From NCBI RefSeq assembly GCF_012027595.1, contig NZ_SNUR01000002.1, positions 186,001 to 250,000 of the forward strand: a stretch of DNA of 64,000 nt, read 5' to 3'. Under the pieces are notes generated by a model that was given only the letters and a program-made list of their open reading frames with translations, was not told the origin of the DNA and did no database searches. A program made the translations under genes and the position numbers. Shown here one piece after another: positions 27,181-36,875 of this stretch. Every line of letters begins with the position of its first letter. The stretch's first letter is position 1. Source of the stretch: Thermococcus sp. Bubb.Bath (GTDB lineage Archaea > Methanobacteriota_B > Thermococci > Thermococcales > Thermococcaceae).

Positions 27181-28161
27181 TCACTTGCCCATTATGGTAA
27201 ACTGAGCCAGGAGCGCCTCGAGCTGTATCATCTCGTTGGCCCCTTCAACGAGGCGGAAGTTGTACTCGCCTATCTTATCCGCCAGGGCCACTTTCCTGTC
27301 CTCGGGAATCGGGAGGTTGAAGACCTCTCTGTGCATTTGGATGAGCACATCCTCGCCGCTGAGGCCCTGCTTGAGGATGATATCCCTCAGTTTGTCCCTG
27401 GCCTTCAGGAAGTTGCCCTCAAGGGCGAGCTCCATCATGCCGCGCACGTCCTCAGGTCTAGCCCTGCTGGCGACGAGAAAGACGTTCTCGTCGGTTATCT
27501 TCGTGTCGAGGGCAGCGGCGGCCTGGAGGACGTTGATTGCCCTCCTCATGTCGCCCTCTGCGACGTAGAGAAGCGCCTGAAGTCCCTCCTCTGTGAGCTC
27601 AAGCCCCTCGTTCTCGGCGATGTACTTGATGCGCTCGGCTATTGCCTCATCGTTGAGCGGCCTGAAGCGGAAGATGGCACAGCGGCTCTGTATGGGTTCG
27701 ATGATCTTGGACGAATAATTACAGCTCAGGATAAACCTCACGTTGTTCGAGAACATCTCCATAGTCCTTCTTAAGGCCTGCTGTGCGTCCTGTGTCAGTG
27801 CATCTGCCTCATCCAGGAAGATTATCTTGAAGCTAGCTCCTGCCACCGGCTTCGTCCTGGCGAACTCCTTCACCTTCTCCCTGATGACGTTTATCCCACG
27901 TTCATCCGACGCGTTAAGCTCCAGGAAGTTGTGCCTCCAGCCCTCTCCGAAGAGCTCTCTGGCTAAAGCCAGCGCAGAAGTCGTTTTGCCTGTGCCAGGC
28001 GGCCCTGCGAAGAGCAGATGGGGCATTGAACCGGTTTTGGCGTAGTATTTGAGCCTTCTGACTATGTGAGCCTGACCGACTATATCATCGAGCCGCTCCG
28101 GGCGGTACTTCTCAACCCAGGGCTTTTCAAGAATCTTAACTTCCTTAACTTCCTCTGGCAT
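27181..28161 (-). CDS. rfcS: Replication factor C small subunit
   Basis: 326 residues. Walker [10 protein letters not shown], Walker B FLDEADA, the arginine-finger SRC motif (IQSRCAIF) and the C-terminal collar domain are intact. It forms the RfcS4/RfcL1 clamp loader. Pyrococcus rfcS genes carry inteins at the ATPase motifs; this one has none. First gene of the rfcS-rfcL operon; the promoter region is divergent from an AT-rich exported-protein gene. Confidence 0.96.
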   Translation of the reverse strand: MPEEVKEVKILEKPWVEKYRPERLDDIVGQAHIVRRLKYYAKTGSMPHLLFAGPPGTGKTTSALALARELFGEGWRHNFLELNASDERGINVIREKVKEFARTKPVAGASFKIIFLDEADALTQDAQQALRRTMEMFSNNVRFILSCNYSSKIIEPIQSRCAIFRFRPLNDEAIAERIKYIAENEGLELTEEGLQALLYVAEGDMRRAINVLQAAAALDTKITDENVFLVASRARPEDVRGMMELALEGNFLKARDKLRDIILKQGLSGEDVLIQMHREVFNLPIPEDRKVALADKIGEYNFRLVEGANEMIQLEALLAQFTIMGK

Positions 28162-28291
28162 GGTTATCCCCTCTGATATTTGGGTCTGTTTTCTTCTTAA
28201 CCTTTTACATTGCTTTCGCTCTGAGGACTTCTATTATTCGATACAACGAAAAGTTTTTAAATTATTTTTTTTTCATATGGTGGTGATGCGA

Positions 28292-29905
28292 ATGATGTCT
28301 CTCAAAAAGATTGGAGCCGCTCTGTTGGTGCTGTTTTTATTTGGTATTTCAGTTAACTATTTCTTTACAAAAGTTGCAGCCGACAATTTCAATGAGGTCA
28401 CTGTGACATACAGCAAATCTCCCCTCTCGGGCTTTATTGTGAACAAGGCCGAGAGATTCGCCGTGCACTTCGGAAAGGGCTATGGTACTTTCACCACTGT
28501 CGGAATGCTGCCGAATGGTACGCCGGTCTTTCTTGGGTTTTATGGCGGGAATGGAATGTTCAGAATGAACTTTAAGGCCCTCCTCAAATATTCTAAGATA
28601 TGGAATGATTACATGGTTAGGATGGGTATTGACCCAGAATCTGTTAATCCAGGGATACTCTTTCTTGGAACAGTCCAAAAGGACAATCATCTGTATTCAA
28701 CTGCCTTTTCAGTCCCCATCCGCGTGGACAGGATTTTGGAGGGATACAGCACCAAGGTTGAAGCCTCACCTTTGATGATGAAGCTTCCGGATTCATATCT
28801 AAATCTATCAAAGCCCCAGAAAGGTAATGGAACTGTAAGTGCAGATTCGATTTGGGATGATGATTTTTATGAGTACGAGAATGAGCAGACTGAAAAAGAT
28901 GAGAGGTTCATAATGAGCTTGGTTCCAAACCGCTTTAATGAGCAGTGCTATGGGAATGGTTTGCTATGTATGTACTGGAAGCCAGAGGGGATTTTACCGG
29001 GTTCCTATGGTATAAACGCTAGTATTCCCATTGTTGTCATGCACTTCTGGGGAGAAAAGAGCGGATATGAATCTGGCCATCTCGAACTTTTTATGGTGAC
29101 TCATAGTGAGTCAGGAGTTTCAATATCCTTCTCCACATTGGGTGTTGAGAATACTGGGACTTCTGTGACGCAGGTATCTGCAGGTTCAATCTTTGCATTG
29201 AAAGGTGAAAGGGAGTGGATTGAGCGATATCCAGATTTTGGTGCGGGAAATTTATCTTCAGATGGTTGCTATGTGATGGGGGGGATAGTGGGACATTACG
29301 CGGTGATCAGGTTTAGGCTTATCAAAGATGGTAAAGATGATGAGGGGCATCGCTGGCTAATGCCAACAGATACTAGGGCTTTCTTTACGATAGTCGTTCC
29401 AACTTTTGAGAAAACTTATGGTGGAGCAGAACTAAAGGGATGGAGTGGTATCTTCAATGAGGATAACGGATCTGAGCTCCTCAAAAAGTTTGGTGAGGAG
29501 ACATCAAATCTCGATGAATACAAACACTATGTGTTTACAGGGAATTTCCACTTGACAAACTGGGGAATACACACTAGCTCCCAGTATAGCCCTTTATTCT
29601 CTGTAGGAGTTTCAGTTGATGACCTTGGAGCACTCCCAGTTGCAGGATTCGCTATTGGAATGTCCGAAAACGATTCCAATGTATTCAAAGTTGGGGTTCA
29701 CTTCACCCACTCTTACCCTGTTCACAGGAGATTTGATATCACAGTTTACAAAATGAAGGGCATGTTCCTTTATATGAGGGATAACAGAAGCTACATTGTC
29801 CCGGTTACTTACTTTGAAGTACATGAAAGCCCTGGAACTACTACTTTTCCAGTTGACCCGCATCATAGATTCTATCCTGTGAGGGGGAATTCCACCGAGA
29901 GGTGA
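28292..29905 (+). CDS. Large AT-rich exported protein, probable foreign gene
   Basis: About 537 residues; ATG 28292 or 28295 is favoured by GGTGGTGAT upstream. N-terminal membrane/signal helix (KKIGAALLVLFLFGISVNYFF), then a beta-rich extracellular protein with several NxS/T sites and two cysteine pairs likely forming disulfides (NEQCYGNGLLC; a lone DGCYV later). No family recognised. Base composition is clearly lower in GC than all neighbours and codon use is relaxed (AAT, GAT, TTT frequent), a sign of recent transfer. Promoter is a long AT tract before it (TTTTTAAATTATTTT). It stands alone between rfcS and the next hydrolase-like gene. Confidence 0.65.
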   Translation: MMSLKKIGAALLVLFLFGISVNYFFTKVAADNFNEVTVTYSKSPLSGFIVNKAERFAVHFGKGYGTFTTVGMLPNGTPVFLGFYGGNGMFRMNFKALLKYSKIWNDYMVRMGIDPESVNPGILFLGTVQKDNHLYSTAFSVPIRVDRILEGYSTKVEASPLMMKLPDSYLNLSKPQKGNGTVSADSIWDDDFYEYENEQTEKDERFIMSLVPNRFNEQCYGNGLLCMYWKPEGILPGSYGINASIPIVVMHFWGEKSGYESGHLELFMVTHSESGVSISFSTLGVENTGTSVTQVSAGSIFALKGEREWIERYPDFGAGNLSSDGCYVMGGIVGHYAVIRFRLIKDGKDDEGHRWLMPTDTRAFFTIVVPTFEKTYGGAELKGWSGIFNEDNGSELLKKFGEETSNLDEYKHYVFTGNFHLTNWGIHTSSQYSPLFSVGVSVDDLGALPVAGFAIGMSENDSNVFKVGVHFTHSYPVHRRFDITVYKMKGMFLYMRDNRSYIVPVTYFEVHESPGTTTFPVDPHHRFYPVRGNSTER

Positions 29906-29936
29906 GTTTTTAAGTATTTTTACATTTTTGTTTTTG

Positions 29937-30404
29937 ATGAATCCCTTTGAACACGCCTCGATACCGACCCTTGCTTACCTTGCGCTGGCTCATTCCCCTA
30001 ACCTGATTAGCGCGCTTATCCTGATGATAGGGGCCGTTTTTCCGGATTTAGATGCCCTCGCCAAGGAACACCGCTCCTACCTCCACTCGTTGCTGGTTTT
30101 CGCCCCGTTTATGCTCCTCGGCTGGATTGTTGGGGGATACCCTCTTCTCTTCGTCCTTGGCTGGGCCAGCCACCTCTTCCTGGACTTCTTTACTGGGGTT
30201 ATTCCGCCGATTTATCCGTTGAGCAGGCGCGGGTGGGGGCTGTCTTTGAGGCTTTGGGGAGGTGTGAGCAGCGTGCACTTCGGGGTTGAAGTCATAGAAC
30301 GCTACCCTGAGCCGCGCAGGGAGTATCGGCTGGATGTTGGAGGGGGGTTTGCAATGTTCCTCATTGCCCTTTTCGTCCTCATAGCCCGATGCACCAACCT
30401 GTGA
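29937..30404 (+). CDS. DUF457/YdjM-type membrane-bound metal-dependent hydrolase
   Basis: About 155 residues. Family marks: H-x-S motif EHRSYLHSLLVF after GAVFPDLDAL, and WASHLFLDFFTGVIPPIYPL, giving the His/Asp set typical of YdjM/DUF457 inner-membrane hydrolases, with four to five membrane helices. Function is unproven; phospholipid or metal-linked hydrolysis is assumed. The ATG at 29937 has a TATA tract (TTTTTAAG near 29907) about 28 bases upstream, so the message is probably leaderless. Confidence 0.75.
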   Translation: MNPFEHASIPTLAYLALAHSPNLISALILMIGAVFPDLDALAKEHRSYLHSLLVFAPFMLLGWIVGGYPLLFVLGWASHLFLDFFTGVIPPIYPLSRRGWGLSLRLWGGVSSVHFGVEVIERYPEPRREYRLDVGGGFAMFLIALFVLIARCTNL

Positions 30405-30413
30405 AGTGAAAAA

Positions 30414-30423
30414 CTTTTATACC
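30414..30423 (+). promoter_or_regulatory. TATA box of kbl
   Basis: CTTTTATACC with purine-rich AAAAA before it as BRE; its centre is about 34 bases before the ATG, so the leader is very short. Confidence 0.6.
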
Positions 30424-30452
30424 TTGATGCCCAAAGGGATGCGGTGGTTCTC

Positions 30453-31640
30453 ATGACGAAACTGGACTGGATTAGGGAAGAGCTCCAGGAGCTTAAGGAT
30501 AAGGGGCTCTACGTGACCATTAGAAAGCTCGAAAGCGCCCAGGGCCCGTGGGTGGTCGTTGACGGCAAGAAAGTTCTCAACATGTGCTCGAACAACTATC
30601 TCGGCCTAGCCGCACACCCCGAGATACGGTACGCGGCTATAAGGGCTATTCTCGACTACGGTGTTGGTGCAGGAGCGGTTAGAACCATAGCCGGAACAAT
30701 GGAGCTCCACCAGGAGCTTGAGGAGAAGCTGGCCAAGTTCAAGAAGAGGGAAGCGGCAATACTCCTCCAGAGCGGCTACAATGCCAACCTTGGAGCCCTC
30801 AGCGCGCTCCTCAAAAAGGGTGAAGACGGTGTGTTCATCAGCGAGGAGCTCAACCATGCGAGCATCATAGACAGTATGAGGCTGAGCGGCGCCCCAAAGG
30901 TCATCTACAAGCACCTTGACATGGAGGACCTCGAGAAGAGGCTCAAGGAGAACAGGGACAAGAAGAAGAAAATCATCGTCAGTGACGGTGTTTTCTCGAT
31001 GGACGGTGACCTCGCCAAGGTTCCAGAGATGGCTGAATTGGCCGAGCAGTATGATGCGATAGTTTACATCGACGACGCCCACGGTGAGGGTGTCCTTGGA
31101 GAAGGCGGAAGAGGCATCGTTGACCACTTCAAGCTCCACGACAGGGTCGACTTCGAGATGGGGACCCTAAGCAAGGCCTTCGGTGTCATAGGCGGCTACG
31201 TTGCCGGTCCGGAAGAGGCCATCGACTACCTCCGCCAGAGGGCCAGGCCGTTCCTCTTCTCAAGCGCGCCCAACCCGCCCGACGTCGCCGCCGCAATAGC
31301 CGCCGTGGACATACTCCAGAGGAGCGACGAGCTCGTCAGGAAGCTTTGGGACAACACCCACTTCCTCCAGAACGGGCTCAGGAACCTCGGCTACGACCTC
31401 GGAGGAACCAAACACCCGATTACGCCGGTCATGCTCTACGACGAGAAGCGCGCCCAGGAGTTCTCAAGGCGCTTATACGAGGAGTACAACATCTTCGCGC
31501 AGGCCATAGTCTATCCGACCGTCCCGCTCGGAACCGCAAGGATAAGGCTCGAGCCTTCAGCCGGCCACAGCAAGGAGGACCTCCAGTACGTTATCGATGC
31601 CTTCGAGGACCTCGGGAAGAAGACGGGATTTTTGAAGTGA
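30453..31640 (+). CDS. kbl: 2-amino-3-ketobutyrate CoA ligase / glycine C-acetyltransferase type aminotransferase-fold enzyme
   Basis: About 395 residues of the alpha-oxoamine synthase family (fold-type I PLP). The PLP lysine sits in TLSKAFGVIGGY; SNNYLGLAAHPE near the N-terminus and DDAHGEGVLGEGGRG are family hallmarks. The usual reaction splits 2-amino-3-ketobutyrate with CoA to glycine and acetyl-CoA in threonine degradation; other family members (KAS, SPT, BioF) condense amino acids with acyl-CoA, so specificity is probable, not proven. No tdh beside it. Start chosen at ATG 30453 after GCGGTGG. Confidence 0.88.
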   Translation: MTKLDWIREELQELKDKGLYVTIRKLESAQGPWVVVDGKKVLNMCSNNYLGLAAHPEIRYAAIRAILDYGVGAGAVRTIAGTMELHQELEEKLAKFKKREAAILLQSGYNANLGALSALLKKGEDGVFISEELNHASIIDSMRLSGAPKVIYKHLDMEDLEKRLKENRDKKKKIIVSDGVFSMDGDLAKVPEMAELAEQYDAIVYIDDAHGEGVLGEGGRGIVDHFKLHDRVDFEMGTLSKAFGVIGGYVAGPEEAIDYLRQRARPFLFSSAPNPPDVAAAIAAVDILQRSDELVRKLWDNTHFLQNGLRNLGYDLGGTKHPITPVMLYDEKRAQEFSRRLYEEYNIFAQAIVYPTVPLGTARIRLEPSAGHSKEDLQYVIDAFEDLGKKTGFLK

Positions 31641-31769
31641 AGTTCTCACTTTGAACCTTTTATCCCATTTTGATTTTGCTTTTATGATCAATGGCGGGAT
31701 CTTAATGGGGGACTGATGGGGAATAAAGTTATAAACTTCCGTTACGTATTACGTATTTGGGGGGAGGAC

Positions 31770-32583
31770 GTGGTAACGAACATCATACACATTGTTATTG
31801 CAGGGATTGCCCTCGCTGCGCTGCTCGCCATAACCGCGCTCAGCGTGTACTACAGACGCCCCTTCATCTCACACTATCCACAGTTCTCTCACCAGTACAA
31901 TTTAATAACCTTCGGTCTTTTCTTTGGCAAAGGTGCTCTTTCTTCCACTTGATTTTAATGATGCGGAATTTATTCGCTTAGAGCGGAGCAGGGAGAGTCT
32001 ATTAGGTGCTATTGGGAACATCCTCCTTTTCACAGGCCTCCTTCTTCTGATCTTTGGCTGGGTGAGTATGATATCATCCATAACAAAGCGGTACGAGCTC
32101 GTTCCCGTTGTGGAGATAAGTGGGGAAGTTGAGGAGGTGCCCCCAGGGGTTTACATTACCCCCTCCGGTTCTGGCCTCGCCCTCCTGTCAAGGCTCATTA
32201 AGGGCCGTGCCCCCGTCATAATAACCCGCGCGGCCCCAAAAAGCGTGAGGAGGGCACTTAATCTCAAGGAGATCCCTGTTTTGTGGCTTACAACGGCCGA
32301 GTGCGGCGATGGCTGTGTGGATCCCCACAGGCTTGAGTATCTGCTCCATACCCTCGTCACCTTTATGCGGCGGGATGAGTCGCCCAAGTTAGTTTACCTT
32401 GATGGAATTGAGTATCTGATGATAGAAAACGGCTTCGTGCCCGTCTACAGGTTTCTCTCCACCCTAAAGGACCATGCAGCCTTAAACAACACCGTGGTGC
32501 TCGTTCCCGTCGAGAAGTCCTCCTTCGAAGAGAAGGAGTGGAACCTGCTGAGGAGAGAGCTGGGTTGTCTCAAGGACTTGTGA
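31770..32583 (+). pseudogene. Second DUF835 membrane protein, probably frameshifted
   Basis: GTG 31770 with GGGGGGAGG upstream starts a frame with one membrane helix (HIVIAGIALAALLAITALSV) that ends at 31952. A second frame, one base on, carries another helix (GAIGNILLFTGLLLLIFGW) and a complete DUF835 domain ending ELGCLKDL at 32583. Only a TTG at 31924 could start the second alone, without a ribosome binding site. A one-base indel around 31925-31950 would give a two-helix DUF835 protein of about 270 residues. Two separate overlapping genes are the alternative. TATA-like AAGTTATAAAC lies at 31726-31736. Confidence 0.55.
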
Positions 32584-32598
32584 TGAGTTAATCTCCCG

Positions 32599-33108
32599 TC
32601 AAAACTTCACCCACTCGATCTTGTAATAAACCACGTCGTTGTCCTCGTCAACGACGGCCATGACCATGTTCTTCCTCACGCCGTGGGCCACCCTGACGCG
32701 GGCGGTTATGTCGTTCGGGCTCAGGCGGGAGTTCTCTGGAACGACCCATACCAGCCACTGGGAGTGCTCCTCCATTCCGCGCCTGTAAACCCTGAAGTGG
32801 GAGCCGAACTTGAGGCCGGACTTCACCGTGTATCCCCTGTCACGCAGGTCCCGGTAAACGAGGTATTTGGCGTCGAAGAGTTCGTCCCTTTCCCTTCCCA
32901 TAGCGAGGAGTCCCTCGAAGGAGAGCCTCTTCTTTCCGTCGAAGACTTCTATCCTTCCACGTTCCGCCAGGTATGCTGCTTCAATGAGGGAAAGGTACAG
33001 CTTCCCCTCCACGACCTTTCCGTAATATCTCTTGTTGTACAGCCCATTTATGGCGTTCTGGTCGCTGGAGAAGACCCTGTCGCCGCTCAGGAGGAACTTC
33101 ATCGCCAT
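32599..33108 (-). CDS. endA: tRNA-splicing endonuclease
   Basis: About 169 residues from ATG 33108, with GAGGTG upstream; the length fits the homotetrameric archaeal type. The catalytic C-terminal domain shows FDAKYLVYRDLRDRGYTVKSG, the histidine in KFGSHFRVYRRG and the lysine in VVYYKIEWVKF. It removes introns at bulge-helix-bulge sites in tRNA and pre-rRNA; such bulge motifs occur at the rRNA processing stems in this window. It lies directly downstream of rimI. Confidence 0.95.
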   Translation of the reverse strand: MAMKFLLSGDRVFSSDQNAINGLYNKRYYGKVVEGKLYLSLIEAAYLAERGRIEVFDGKKRLSFEGLLAMGRERDELFDAKYLVYRDLRDRGYTVKSGLKFGSHFRVYRRGMEEHSQWLVWVVPENSRLSPNDITARVRVAHGVRKNMVMAVVDEDNDVVYYKIEWVKF

Positions 33109-33119
33109 TTTACAACACC

Positions 33120-33620
33120 TCAGTTTCCGCGCCATTCGTCTGCTGGCAGGAGCATGTAGTAGGCGTCCTCGCCGTCGGAGTAGTAGCCTATTATCCTCTT
33201 CACCCGTCTGAAGCCGAAGCGCTCGTAGAGCTTTATGGCCCCGATGTTGCTCACCCTCACCTCAAGGCCTATGTACCTCGCCCCTTCTCGGATGAGCCTC
33301 TCTATTGCCTCCGTGAGCAGGGTCGAGCCTATGCCGTTGCCCCGATAAGCCGGATCCACGGCTATGCTCATTATATGTCCCTCCATGTCCGGGCGGAGGT
33401 AGCCCATGACGTAGCCGATTACCTTCCTCCCGTATTCCGCCACGAGAAAAGTGTTGGGGTTGTTTTCAAGGAACATCATGAACAGGCTCTGGGGGTACTG
33501 CTCTTGGAAGGAGGCCCGCTCTATCATCATAACCTCGTTTATGTCGAAGATCCTCGCCGGCCTTATGGTGACCATTGCAAGGGGGATTCTTTCCCTAACT
33601 TCCCTGACGGATGTACTCAT
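33120..33620 (-). CDS. rimI: N-terminal acetyltransferase, RimI/Ard1 type
   Basis: About 166 residues from ATG 33620. GNAT fold with the acetyl-CoA loop YRGNGIG, IMSIAVDPA and the closing GFRRVKRIIGYYSDGEDAYYMLL. Archaeal homologues acetylate N-termini of many proteins (Alba among them). Followed within 12 bases by endA, so co-transcribed. Confidence 0.9.
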   Translation of the reverse strand: MSTSVREVRERIPLAMVTIRPARIFDINEVMMIERASFQEQYPQSLFMMFLENNPNTFLVAEYGRKVIGYVMGYLRPDMEGHIMSIAVDPAYRGNGIGSTLLTEAIERLIREGARYIGLEVRVSNIGAIKLYERFGFRRVKRIIGYYSDGEDAYYMLLPADEWRGN

Positions 33621-33698
33621 GGTATAACATACTCTCCCCAATTTTTAAGCGTTGAGGAACCGAAAACGTTTAAACACCCGGACATTTAATCCATCTCC

Positions 33699-34718
33699 AT
33701 GAAGAACCACCGGCTGGTAATCGTGACCCTCGCCGTATTATCAGTGGGCTCCCTCTTTCTGGGGCTCTACATTGGCTCCGTGAGCTATTCGCCGGGTGAG
33801 ATAACGGGTATCCTTACTTACGGCATCAAATCATCCTTAGGTCTATCGACAGGGAACCCTCCCAAAAGGATTCCATTCCTCATAATCTGCGAGTTCCGGT
33901 TGCCGAGGGTTCTTCTCGCATATATGGTGGGTCTCTCACTGGCCTCGGCCGGCGTTGCATCACAGGCCCTCTTCAAAAACCCAATGGCGGACCCGTACAT
34001 AATAGGCGTCAGCGCTGGTGCCTCCATGGGAGCAGCCATTGGGTTCGTTTACTTCCCATCCCGTATCCCTGAGCTGGCTTTCATATCTGCCCTTGCCTCC
34101 GTTTACATCGTCTACCGTGTGGCCAAAGTGGACGGCAGAATCCCAGTTGACACGCTCCTCTTGGCTGGGGTGGCCTTTGGCTTCATAGCGAGCGCGGTCA
34201 CCACCTACATGGTCTGGACGCTGGGTCAACGGGCGGATCTGACTTTCATGTGGCTCTTCGGCAGCTTCAATGGGTCCAACTGGCGGAAGGTAGGGGAGAT
34301 GCTCCTTGTTGGCATTCCCTCTCTCGCATTTCTCCTGTGGAAGTGGCGGGAGCTCAACCTGATGCTCCTTGGGGAGGAGGAGAGCGTTGCCATTGGCCTC
34401 GACGTTGAGTTCTTCAGGAAGATCTTGATTTTTCTGATAGCGCTCGTTACGGCCGTGGCGGTTGCCACATCAGGAGTAATAGGCTTTGTAGGTCTTATGG
34501 CCCCGCACATGGCTCGCATCCTTGTGGGGCCGAATCATAAAAGGCTGACGGTCAACGCGGCACTCCTTGGCGGTTTGCTCATGGTAACGGCTGACCTCCT
34601 GGCCAGAACTGTGGCGACTCCGGATGAAGTTCCTGTAGGAATAGTCACCGCCATGATGGGAGGTCCGTTCTTCCTGTATCTCCTACGGAAGTACAAGAGG
34701 GGTGAGCTTAGGGAATGA
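33699..34718 (+). CDS. FecCD-family ABC transporter permease
   Basis: 339 residues with nine to ten helices and the FecCD marks: CEFRLPRVLLAYMVGLSLA, NPMADPYIIGVSAGASMGA and VGFVGLMAPHMARILVG. These permeases import iron chelates, cobalamin or molybdate/tungstate. The ATP-binding gene follows with an ATGA overlap. No substrate-binding protein gene is in the window, so the ligand is unknown. A TATA-like GTTTAAAC at 33668-33675 lies about 28 bases before the ATG. Confidence 0.9.
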   Translation: MKNHRLVIVTLAVLSVGSLFLGLYIGSVSYSPGEITGILTYGIKSSLGLSTGNPPKRIPFLIICEFRLPRVLLAYMVGLSLASAGVASQALFKNPMADPYIIGVSAGASMGAAIGFVYFPSRIPELAFISALASVYIVYRVAKVDGRIPVDTLLLAGVAFGFIASAVTTYMVWTLGQRADLTFMWLFGSFNGSNWRKVGEMLLVGIPSLAFLLWKWRELNLMLLGEEESVAIGLDVEFFRKILIFLIALVTAVAVATSGVIGFVGLMAPHMARILVGPNHKRLTVNAALLGGLLMVTADLLARTVATPDEVPVGIVTAMMGGPFFLYLLRKYKRGELRE

Positions 34719-35446
34719 TGGAGGTTCAGGTTTCTTTTGCGTACGGCGATAGAAGGGTTCTTGATAACGTCCGGTTTGAGGCCAGGAGGGGGGAGCTTCT
34801 TGCAATAATCGGCCCCAACGGCGCCGGCAAGTCAACCCTTCTCAAGTGCATAGCCGGCGTGCTCAAACCGGAGGGGAAGGTGCTGGTTGACGGCATCGAT
34901 GTTACTTCGATGAAGCCTATGGAGCGCGCCCGTTTCGTTTCCTACGTGCCCCAGAGTTCGCTCCCAGAGTTCAACTTCACTATAGAAGAGTTCGTTGAGA
35001 TGGGGACGTACTTCACCCGCGGCGACACGAAGGAGGCCCTGAAGAGGGTTGGTATGTGGGACAGGCGGAAGGAGTCGATCCTTGAGCTCTCCGGGGGGGA
35101 GTATCAGCTCGTTCTCATAGCCCGGGCTCTTGCGCAGGGAGGTAAAGTTCTCCTCCTCGATGAGCCGACCAGTCACCTCGACGTGAACCACGCCTTAAGA
35201 GTAATGGAACTCTTGAAGAGCTTGAAGGGTGAGAAGATAGTTGTGGCAGTTCTCCATGACCTGAACCTAGCACTTAGATACGCGGACAGAGTTCTAATCC
35301 TCGCCAACGGGAAAACGGTCTGGGAGGGAATGAGGGAGGAGCTTACGCCGATTGTTCTCGAGAAGGTTTACGGTGTCAAGATGGAGTTCGTCGATGGCTC
35401 ACTGGGTCGTGCGGTCGTGGCATCTATTGACATGCCAAACCTTTAA
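34715..35446 (+). CDS. ABC transporter ATP-binding protein, FecE/BtuD type
   Basis: 243 residues. Walker A GPNGAGKST, Q-loop VPQSSLPEF, signature LSGGEYQ, Walker B VLLLDEPTSHLD and switch His in VLHDLNLALRYADR. Powers the permease encoded directly upstream (overlapping stop/start). Followed 27 bases later by psmB with its own ribosome site. Confidence 0.92.
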   Translation: MMEVQVSFAYGDRRVLDNVRFEARRGELLAIIGPNGAGKSTLLKCIAGVLKPEGKVLVDGIDVTSMKPMERARFVSYVPQSSLPEFNFTIEEFVEMGTYFTRGDTKEALKRVGMWDRRKESILELSGGEYQLVLIARALAQGGKVLLLDEPTSHLDVNHALRVMELLKSLKGEKIVVAVLHDLNLALRYADRVLILANGKTVWEGMREELTPIVLEKVYGVKMEFVDGSLGRAVVASIDMPNL

Positions 35447-35482
35447 ATCCCCCTGCCCTAAAGTCTTCTGGAGGTGAGGGAA

Positions 35483-36091
35483 ATGAACATCCCCGAGAAG
35501 AAAACCGGGACGACCACTGTGGGTATAAAGGCAGCGGACGGAATAGTTCTCGCCGCTGACACTCAGGCTTCACTCGACCACATGGTTGAGACGCTTAACA
35601 TAAGGAAGATACTCCCTATAACCGACAGAATAGCGATAACGACTGCTGGAAGCGTTGGTGACGTCCAGGCCCTTGCTAGGACCCTTGAGGCCCAGGCCAG
35701 GTACTACCAGTTCACGTGGGGGAAGCCAATGACGACGAGGGCCATGGCCAACCTGCTCAGCAACATACTCAACGAGAACAAGTGGTTCCCGTACATGGTT
35801 CAGATTCTCATCGGCGGCTACGTGGACGAACCGACGCTTGCGAGCCTCGACGCCCTCGGCGGCCTCGTGTTTGAGAAGTACACCGCTACCGGGTCTGGAA
35901 GCCCGTTTGCCATAGCCATAATCGAGGATGGCTACAAGGACGGCATGAACATTGACGAGGCGAGGGGACTGGCCATCAGGGCCGTTAGAACTGCCGGCAA
36001 GAGGGACGTCTACACGGGGGACAGGAAGGTTCAGGTCGTTACCATAACCAAAGATGGGATGAAGGACGAGTTCGTTGAGTTCAAGGAGTGA
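35483..36091 (+). CDS. psmB: Proteasome beta subunit
   Basis: About 202 residues from ATG 35483 (GGAGGTG upstream). The propeptide is nine residues (ending EKKTG) and is cut before Thr10 of TTTVGIKA; Asp and Lys partners (AADTQAS, NIRKI) are present, so it is an active peptidase subunit. It pairs with the alpha subunit encoded at 49 kb. Thermococcales often have two beta subunits; which one this is cannot be decided from the sequence alone. Confidence 0.94.
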   Translation: MNIPEKKTGTTTVGIKAADGIVLAADTQASLDHMVETLNIRKILPITDRIAITTAGSVGDVQALARTLEAQARYYQFTWGKPMTTRAMANLLSNILNENKWFPYMVQILIGGYVDEPTLASLDALGGLVFEKYTATGSGSPFAIAIIEDGYKDGMNIDEARGLAIRAVRTAGKRDVYTGDRKVQVVTITKDGMKDEFVEFKE

Positions 36092-36100
36092 TGGCAGGCC

Positions 36101-36805
36101 ATGAGCCGCTATCGTTATCTTGTTCCCCCGCTTACCCTTCCTTTTCTGTTCCTGTTTGTCCTCCTCTTTTTGCTCTTCTTTACGGTATTCTCTGGCATCG
36201 TTACTGCAGCTTTTCAGAGGCTGGGAATTCCTATACCAGTGGCTTACTCGCTCTTCCTATTCTCCATCTTCGGTAGTTTCATAAACATCCCAATAGCGGA
36301 GCAGAGTTCTTACGTGCCCGTGGTCAGGGTTAGGGAGGCCCGGTTCTTTGGCATCGCTTATCCTGTCCCCTATTTTGATTGGGCCGAGCAGAAGATTGTA
36401 ATCTCAGTCAACGTGGGGGGAGCCCTCGTGCCTCTCAGCGTCGTCCTGTATGAGCTCGTAAGGCTCTGGGGTATTGGCGAATATGCAGTTGTTGGTGAGG
36501 TGCTGGTTGCGGTTGCAGTTGCCGCGCTCCTCAGCCATGCCGTTGCGAGACCTGTTCCGGGAGTTGGCATCGCGATACCGACCCTTGTTCCTCCCATTAT
36601 TGCCGTCTTGTTGGCTTTTATCTTCGGTGGTCCTTATAAGCCCCTGATAGCCTACGCCAGTGGGACAATGGGGGTTCTCATAGGGGCGGATCTCATGAAC
36701 TGGAAGCGCATCAAAAACCTTGGTGCCCAGATGGTTAGCATTGGGGGTGCGGGAACTTTCGACGGAATATTCCTGGCCGGGATCATAGCGGTTCTACTCG
36801 TTTGA
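36101..36805 (+). CDS. DUF1614 membrane protein
   Basis: 234 residues with about seven helices. Marks of DUF1614 include the SLFGSFINIPI-like helix (FSIFGSFINIPIAE), a conserved soluble-looking loop YPVPYFDWAEQ, and a last segment GADLMNWKRIKNLGAQMVSIGGAGTFDGIF. Function unknown; a transporter or intramembrane enzyme has been suggested only from hydrophobicity. Ten bases behind psmB. Confidence 0.8.
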   Translation: MSRYRYLVPPLTLPFLFLFVLLFLLFFTVFSGIVTAAFQRLGIPIPVAYSLFLFSIFGSFINIPIAEQSSYVPVVRVREARFFGIAYPVPYFDWAEQKIVISVNVGGALVPLSVVLYELVRLWGIGEYAVVGEVLVAVAVAALLSHAVARPVPGVGIAIPTLVPPIIAVLLAFIFGGPYKPLIAYASGTMGVLIGADLMNWKRIKNLGAQMVSIGGAGTFDGIFLAGIIAVLLV

Positions 36806-36875
36806 CATATTCCCGTCACAGTCGGTTTTTTAAGGGGAAGTGATTTACAGGCTGGCGGCAATAGAGGTGATCGTG

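Noticed and set aside
27181-28161. Intein in rfcS
   Set aside because: Known from Pyrococcus, but the ATPase region here is continuous.
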